The translations under genes and the position numbers were made by a program. The notes under the pieces are model-generated. The model made no database searches, was not told the DNA's origin, and saw only the letters and a program-made list of their open reading frames with translations. A stretch of DNA of 64,000 bases, from contig QNGE01000295.1 in the NCBI GenBank assembly GCA_008508345.1, positions 72,171-136,170 of the forward strand. Direction: 5' to 3'. Positions 58,171 through 64,000 of the stretch are shown here, piece by piece. How positions within the stretch are numbered: position 1 is the stretch's first letter; every line of letters begins with the position of its first letter. Source of the DNA: Paragonimus westermani. Its lineage: Eukaryota > Platyhelminthes > Trematoda > Plagiorchiida > Troglotrematidae.

Positions 58171-61077
58171 AGTTGTTCGTAGAGATGCACATTGGGGGTA
58201 GTTGAGATTGCACCGATGTACAGACCGAAAAATTACGCTTAAAGGTGGATCCCCGTGGCCAAAACATAGGAAACTCCTACTCACCAAACAAGAATTGGAC
58301 CGAACTGAAATGGATCTAACTCTCGTCAAACATACAAGCGCCAGAAAAGTAAGGAAGTTTTGGGTAACCAGTGGTTTTGAGAGTTCCTTAAAATTACTTC
58401 ATCATTTTCAATAGAACAGACTACGATTTTAGTTCGGCCTTCGTTCCACTTTCGCAAAAAATAAGCGAAAAGTGTAAACCTCTTTCAGCCCATTGTGAGT
58501 CGAAGTTTCAACTCTGCGCTTACTGTCACGCAAAGCCGGAATATCAGCTGCATCCTAATCAAAATTGCTAGTAAAGCTTCAGTCATATTCGCAATAAATC
58601 TAGACTGCAATTGCATTCTTTTCTTGTCCATGCAGACATTCTACTTGCTTTACTTTGGCACAGATTGTGTTAGCACACACAAAATGGCATCAGAAACCGA
58701 TTACGTCAAGAACTGGAGCTACAATTCTATTCAGTCACTCTAACCAGACGTTATTCACCATGCTAGGTGATTCGCATGTCTAGAATCCACTGGTCATGTA
58801 TCAACGTGGTTCAGAAATTACCATGAGTAGATGGATCGGTCTGCAAACAAACTACACTCATTAGTCCATTCACCGTACAAGCAGGCAGGCTTCGGCAAGT
58901 AAAGATCAAGGCGTTCGGGACAGTAACCAGGAATAACCTACAGTGCATTCCACAAAGACGGATGATGAAGTTTCACGAGGAATTACGTCGTTCCTGACAA
59001 CTTCAACAAGCTCCGGAATGGTTAAAGGTCTTTTCTAAAAGGTACGACCAAAACGCTTTCACCTTGATAGATGTGACCAGCATAGCTGAACATAGCGTGG
59101 ATTTGTGACATGGCTTCGAGTAAGACTGCAGTACATACGTCGACATACAGACTGATTTTGGCGGCCTGTAGCAAGTTTGTATTAGGCCGCTAACTTTAAA
59201 GTTTACGTCAGTGCTATTAATGTATGTCTACTTCAGCAGGAATCTCAAGATATGGAAGAAGCTGTCGTTAATCCCACTGTAAATTCACGATTATGTAATG
59301 CTCATAAATTCTGATGTATCTTATCATGTGGGCCTCACCTTCATCTTTGAAAACTTCAAAACTGATCAACTTTTACTTTGTCACTCAACATTATTTAACG
59401 CCTGGCTTTTGTAGACAGGCCCAACAATTTTCAGTTGATTCTAGCGAATAGGTCGCGTAATGCCTCAAAAATATTGTTTTGTGATGATAACCCATATGCA
59501 TATACAGCGCACAGATGACTGAACGCGTACCCCGAATGATTCTTACCGTTAATGATTCGCAGTTCATAGTTCCATCAGACTACATATATTTGTAGTATTC
59601 AGGTTCGGGCCGAAGCCATTCTGTTGTGTCAGCTGGGAAGTAAACTTTATGAATTGCTATTGTTAGATTCCAGTTGTTTTCGCGACCTGTTTGCCGCCTA
59701 GTAGCTGCGTTTTGTGTGCTTTAATCACGACTTAGAGTTAACTGTTGAAGAGCTGACGCCACTTTGATCCGGAATTCTTACACCTGCGGCTTCAGAACTA
59801 TCTCTTTCTAGAGGCAAACCGCATCGAGCATCTCCCATCCCACGAACTTAGTATTTGAAGATTACTTTTCCTTTGCAGAATTTTTGATGAAGAGCACTGT
59901 ATTTTTGTTTTGTACTATCTCGGATATTAATAGACCCAGTGTTTTGTAATCTCTCCACTCTATCGATTCAGCACAGCATATGGGGTCAAATTATTGACAA
60001 CATCTGAACACATCTGAGTAATTGTTACCCAATGCTAACTAGCTTTTTATTAGCTCCTTACCATTACGCCCATTTTATTGAAGAAATAAGCTCCATCCCA
60101 CATAACGGGTGGTTCTCCGTAAATTGCGTGTTAATATGACGACTTCAGTTATTTGGTGCAGTGAATAAATACCGCTTTTGAATGTCACAATTGGAAACGC
60201 CACCCGTATCCTCCGTCGTTATCTTTGACTGTTCTCGCTTCGTCCCTTTGCTCACAACTCAATATTTCTGGCTCGGTTGCCATTCGCTCTCAGTGGTCAG
60301 TTCACGAGTATTAATGAGCGTTCAGAGACTTTAAACATGGCGTCCCCAGGGTTCTCGTTTTTGTATTGCATGTGACCCATTTGTCACGGATAGTAAGTGA
60401 CCTGGGTGAAACAAACTATGACACTGTGCTGGGGTAAGCAGAAAGACAAGAACCGCAATAACGACATTGAGTTGGGTCAGAGTAAATCACAGATTCCTGC
60501 GTGCTATAGAAATGGTCACTCTGGTTGTTTTTTTCTCAGGGGGAAAAGAGAAGTGTAAAAAACGAGGAGCACAAATCCACTTCGAGAAGGTCAGCGAAGT
60601 CTCCTGAGAGTCCTTCATTATTTACACCTCCCGGACAGAGGAACTAAGCATGCAACAGGCGTCAACCAGACAGACAGACAAAAAGCAGGCAGGCGATAAA
60701 TAAACCCGGAGGTTAGCCAATGAAAGAATTACCTGGTCAAAAGCCGGCTCTTATCAGGCGACAATCAGGAAACTGTAAGTTTTACATAGGCAGTTCTGCT
60801 CTATATGCTTGTCCAGCTTTCGTTCAAATAACCGAGTTCCAGCCGTTTGCAGAACCATTTCTGTTAGAGAGTTCCGGTTGTGAGAGATACACGTGATCAT
60901 TGGTGTGTTCGTCAATTTCTTTATTGCTCTGCATTGTCCTTTCTTAGTGTTGGTCTTCATCATAGTCAGTTCATGAAATATATGATTGATTCTGAAAGCG
61001 GGTTTGATGGTCACTTATTTGTACTCACTAGATCATTTCTGAATTAATTTGGGGCTATGACCTCATCAAAACCAACT
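58171..61077. other. 2.9 kb mostly unrecognised
   Basis: The left part may contain decayed ORF1 of LINE G. A short CAGA/CAGG simple repeat lies at about 60668-60690. An 86-codon minus-strand frame at 60754-61014 has no known motif. Confidence 0.4.
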
Positions 61078-61156
61078 GATCACGCTTATCTGAGCGTGTG
61101 TCTCACAAATAAGTTGAGAAATATACCATTATTATTATTAATATTATTATTATTAA
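61078..61156 (+). mobile_element. isolated LINE 3' tail with hairpin and (ATT)n
   Basis: TGATCACGCT, a perfect 6-bp stem CACGCT/AGCGTG, GTCTCACA, TTGAGAAATATA and about ten ATT units. It is the best preserved of four such tails in the window. No LINE ORF was recognised in the preceding kilobase. Confidence 0.75.
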
Positions 61157-64000
61157 ATCTCATCACAGCTGAATAATTTGTTTGTGTCCGCCGCTGCTCA
61201 ACGAGGATACGAATCATGAAGCTGCGGAAAAATGTACCCTATAGGTAGTCTGTATCCCATGTATGCGTCGAAAAACGATATATTATGGCGGAATGAATGA
61301 CGCACAGAAGTTTTTCGCAATTGGTTCTCAGACCTTCAGTTGATATAGCATGTCAACCGAGTCAAGATGCGAACTGACAGATGTTCTGGGCTGGACTAAC
61401 TTTTTCGATGCGGAAAAGGTCAAGAATCTTGCACCAGAATGGTAGGTTCATATCAGATTCGCTTTGTGACAGTATATTTCTGACTCTACCATCGCCATAC
61501 CCAGAGATCAACCATGGGTGCCGACCGCTGTGACTGACCCTCCACCACCCAAAAGTCCTTTTGCTCCCTATCAAGTTTGAAAAAATTGGAGGCAATATGG
61601 TGTGGATTCCGAGTGCACAAAGTGTCCTAGAACTATACTTTTCCAGTTAATAGAAGCGATGCATTTCCACTGGTTGTAACATCATTGCTAGATACGTTGG
61701 GTAACACTTGGAACACTCGTCGTCATATGTTTGGTTTGGTGGGAATAGAACGTGTCGACGGATGCTCGGTTTTCTTGTAGGAAGCCGATAATAGACATCT
61801 TGTTTTTCTTTGCTGTGCGTAGTAAACCCTTCTGATAAATGTCGTATCATAAGTGTAAAGCAAAGTTTGTGTCCCTCGTTTTATAACTATTGCTGTTCAC
61901 CTATTTACACATTTTTTCTTTTTATTGCTTGACGCTTTCCAATATTCAGCTGCACCCGGCTGTTCTACTGAGTTCATTTCTGGTTGGTTGGTGGCCAGTT
62001 GCGGATTACTCTACGGCTGCTGCATTTTGAGCTCTTTTCTCTGGATAATTTGTGAATCTAGCTAATATGCATTCGAGGTGAGTGCACTTTTGGTGTGATT
62101 TTGTCATTCGTTTCATTCGCTCTTTCTGAAGTTTTACCGGACTGAAAGGTAGTCCGGTCAACTCCATCGTCTGGATAAGTGTTGTTGGAGTTATCGAATG
62201 CGCGTTAATGAGTGAACTACCATAAATCGCAAGGTGAGAGTCAACAGTCAAACCGATCTTAATGAAACAAAGCCTTGATGGTGATACTAAAGGTGATCAC
62301 AATTCAATTGACATACATGCTGCACCTGTAATTTTTGAAGATGAATTCTGCATTAAGAAAAAGATTCCATTCGCACAAAATCTCTGGAGTATTGCGTGAT
62401 GGGAGGCAATAAGAATGGCAAGTTTAACTGAATGCCTGATACTCCTGATTGTCCTGTGTTCCCTCTATAGACGATCCCAAGTTTAAATTAGGCCTGAAAA
62501 GTAATAAATTATCCAACGAAGAGCCATCAGATCTTGAGCGTGCTATGCCATGTGGGAAACGTGATGATGATGAGTCTTGCAAACTGACGCATCAGCTCCC
62601 ATAATTACTGGCGTTTACTGTTTGTTTTCCCACGATCCTTGCTGGCAGAGCCCAATCTGTCTAGCAAACGTAGATGACGGGAATTCACGCGGCAACTACT
62701 GCTTAATTTTTACACCCTCACGTCCTGTTCCCTTGCTATTTGCGTTGCTTTGTAAAAAGGACTAGCCGAGTTTGAACAGGCCTCCTCTCAGTCTCATTTT
62801 TCTGGTTTGCCGCAAACTGTTTCTTGGCTATCAGCACAGTCTCGTTAACATCCTGCCCACTTAGTTAGTTCACCACGCCTATTTCCGTTTCGTGTCACTT
62901 GCTTCAGGTAATAAGGTAACACCTGTTAAAACCTCCCAACATGATTTACCATGTCCGATCGACTCCAAGTCTGCGGTGACCCAGCATTTCAAACGATGAA
63001 CACAGTTGTTCCTATCGATGAGAGTAAAAAGCGTAACTTGCAGGCCAAGGTATCGCTCTACCATCCAAACCAAGTACAAAATCTGTGAGAACATGAGAAA
63101 GTTTGCTGTTGTCAGTCGTAATATCTTGATACGTATAAAAACGGTGCGTGGTCGTGGATCGGAAAGAGACGTCAAGCGACTTCAACTGAAATAAAGATCA
63201 AAATATCAACTACACGGAGCTTCATAGACCATCAGTTCTGATTCTTATCCTGACAAATAGTTTTATTTCTTTCAAACCGGTAGCCAGATTTGCCTGCATT
63301 TATATCCGATTTTCACACCCTTCATCCAGTCCAATACAAGGCGGAAGCAACGTTTCCGGAAAATTCCTGGTGTTACGGTATCAAAAATTGTATGGTTATC
63401 GCTGGCTAGTAGATGATCAGTCCATCTGTCAGGGTTATCATAAGATAGTTCGAAACATCCGCGCAGCAGTGAAGTGTATGGCATGTAACTAAAAGAGCAC
63501 GTCCACAACGATCCATAATATGCAGTTCGGTGGACCAGCGGATGTTATACTCACTGTTCCTAACCACCGATTATCCCACTAGAGTCCAAACACAATGCCT
63601 GTGTGAAAATTTACAGGTTGACTGAGGGCCAAAACGCCCCCAATCAGAAGCTAACGAGCGTGTTCTTGACCTAATCGCTATACATTCTGTCGCCAGGTGA
63701 ACTAAGAGCACTGCATCAACGCGTGACCAGTCCCCGGATGATGATCAAACCTGATAGCTGAGGCAATAATCTGGTGTTTTGTACTACACCCCCACTCGAA
63801 ATGAGGTTTAGCGCAATATTACTGCTATTTTTAGTCTTCTAATGATTCTTCGGGCCACTCTCATTATACTCGCAACGTCTGTCTGCAGGCCGGATCTAGA
63901 ATTGTGGCATCTCTGTGGCTACAAAAGTCCACTGAATTTTCAGCTCGCTGAGCAACCGACCCTGGCTCAAAATTGGCGGTCGTACTGTGGTGGTTTTTAT
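61157..64000. other. 2.8 kb without recognisable gene
   Basis: Open frames are all under 100 codons and show no domain-like pattern on either strand (for example 62879-63175 minus). I see no repeat relation to the rest of the window. Confidence 0.4.

Overview
This is animal-type (metazoan) DNA, most likely from a flatworm with a large, repeat-rich genome, although the sequence alone does not prove the phylum. The evidence is indirect. I see no operons, ribosome binding sites or long intact bacterial-style genes. The window is packed with broken CR1-like LINEs (ORF1 / endonuclease / reverse transcriptase with an (ATT)n tail), Ty3/gypsy elements, a BEL/Pao scrap, Mutator-like (MULE) transposases and tRNA-derived SINE candidates. 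No host gene could be supported. Nearly every recognisable coding segment carries stops and frameshifts, so this is a graveyard of transposable elements.

Layout. 0.2-3.6 kb: LINE A on the minus strand, with ORF1, endonuclease and RT remains. 4.06-4.33 kb: two tRNA-like SINE candidates facing each other, one carrying a hammerhead-like core. 7.8-8.4 kb: Ty3/gypsy RT/RNase H scrap. 9.1 kb: a third tRNA-like unit. 12.6-13.6 kb: MULE relic 1. 15.1-20.3 kb: three LINE fragments in tandem on the plus strand (I, C, D). 21.1-21.6 kb: alternating purine-pyrimidine microsatellite. 21.7-23.6 kb: a different MULE on the minus strand, with DDE, SWIM and a C-terminal PHD-like finger. 23.66-24.47 kb: first copy of an undescribed repeat (R1). 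24.76-29.24 kb: complete Ty3/gypsy element with paired 273-bp LTRs, PBS and PPT. 30.5-31.7 kb: MULE relic 2, same family as relic 1. 35.9-38.1 kb: LINE E, split by R1 copy 2. 39.7-42.4 kb: a gypsy fragment joined to a BEL/Pao fragment. 43.1-48.9 kb: LINE B (minus), its 3' UTR split by R1 copy 3. 48.9-53.1 kb: the best-preserved gypsy element (minus), with one LTR only. 53.4-58.2 kb: LINE tail, LINE H and LINE G. 58.2-64 kb: mostly unrecognised, with another LINE tail at 61.1 kb.

The most informative signals come from comparing copies inside the window. A ~1.3-kb block is ~99% identical between LINE I (plus) and LINE B (minus), 28 kb apart and inverted, with much lower similarity just outside it. 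R1 sits inside two different LINEs whose undisturbed relatives are also present, so its insertion points can be read directly. The gypsy element at 24.8-29.2 kb has LTRs differing at a single position while its pol frame holds eight internal stops. The MULE on the minus strand appears to join a SWIM finger and a PHD-like finger. All element assignments rest on motif recognition by eye; no database search was possible.
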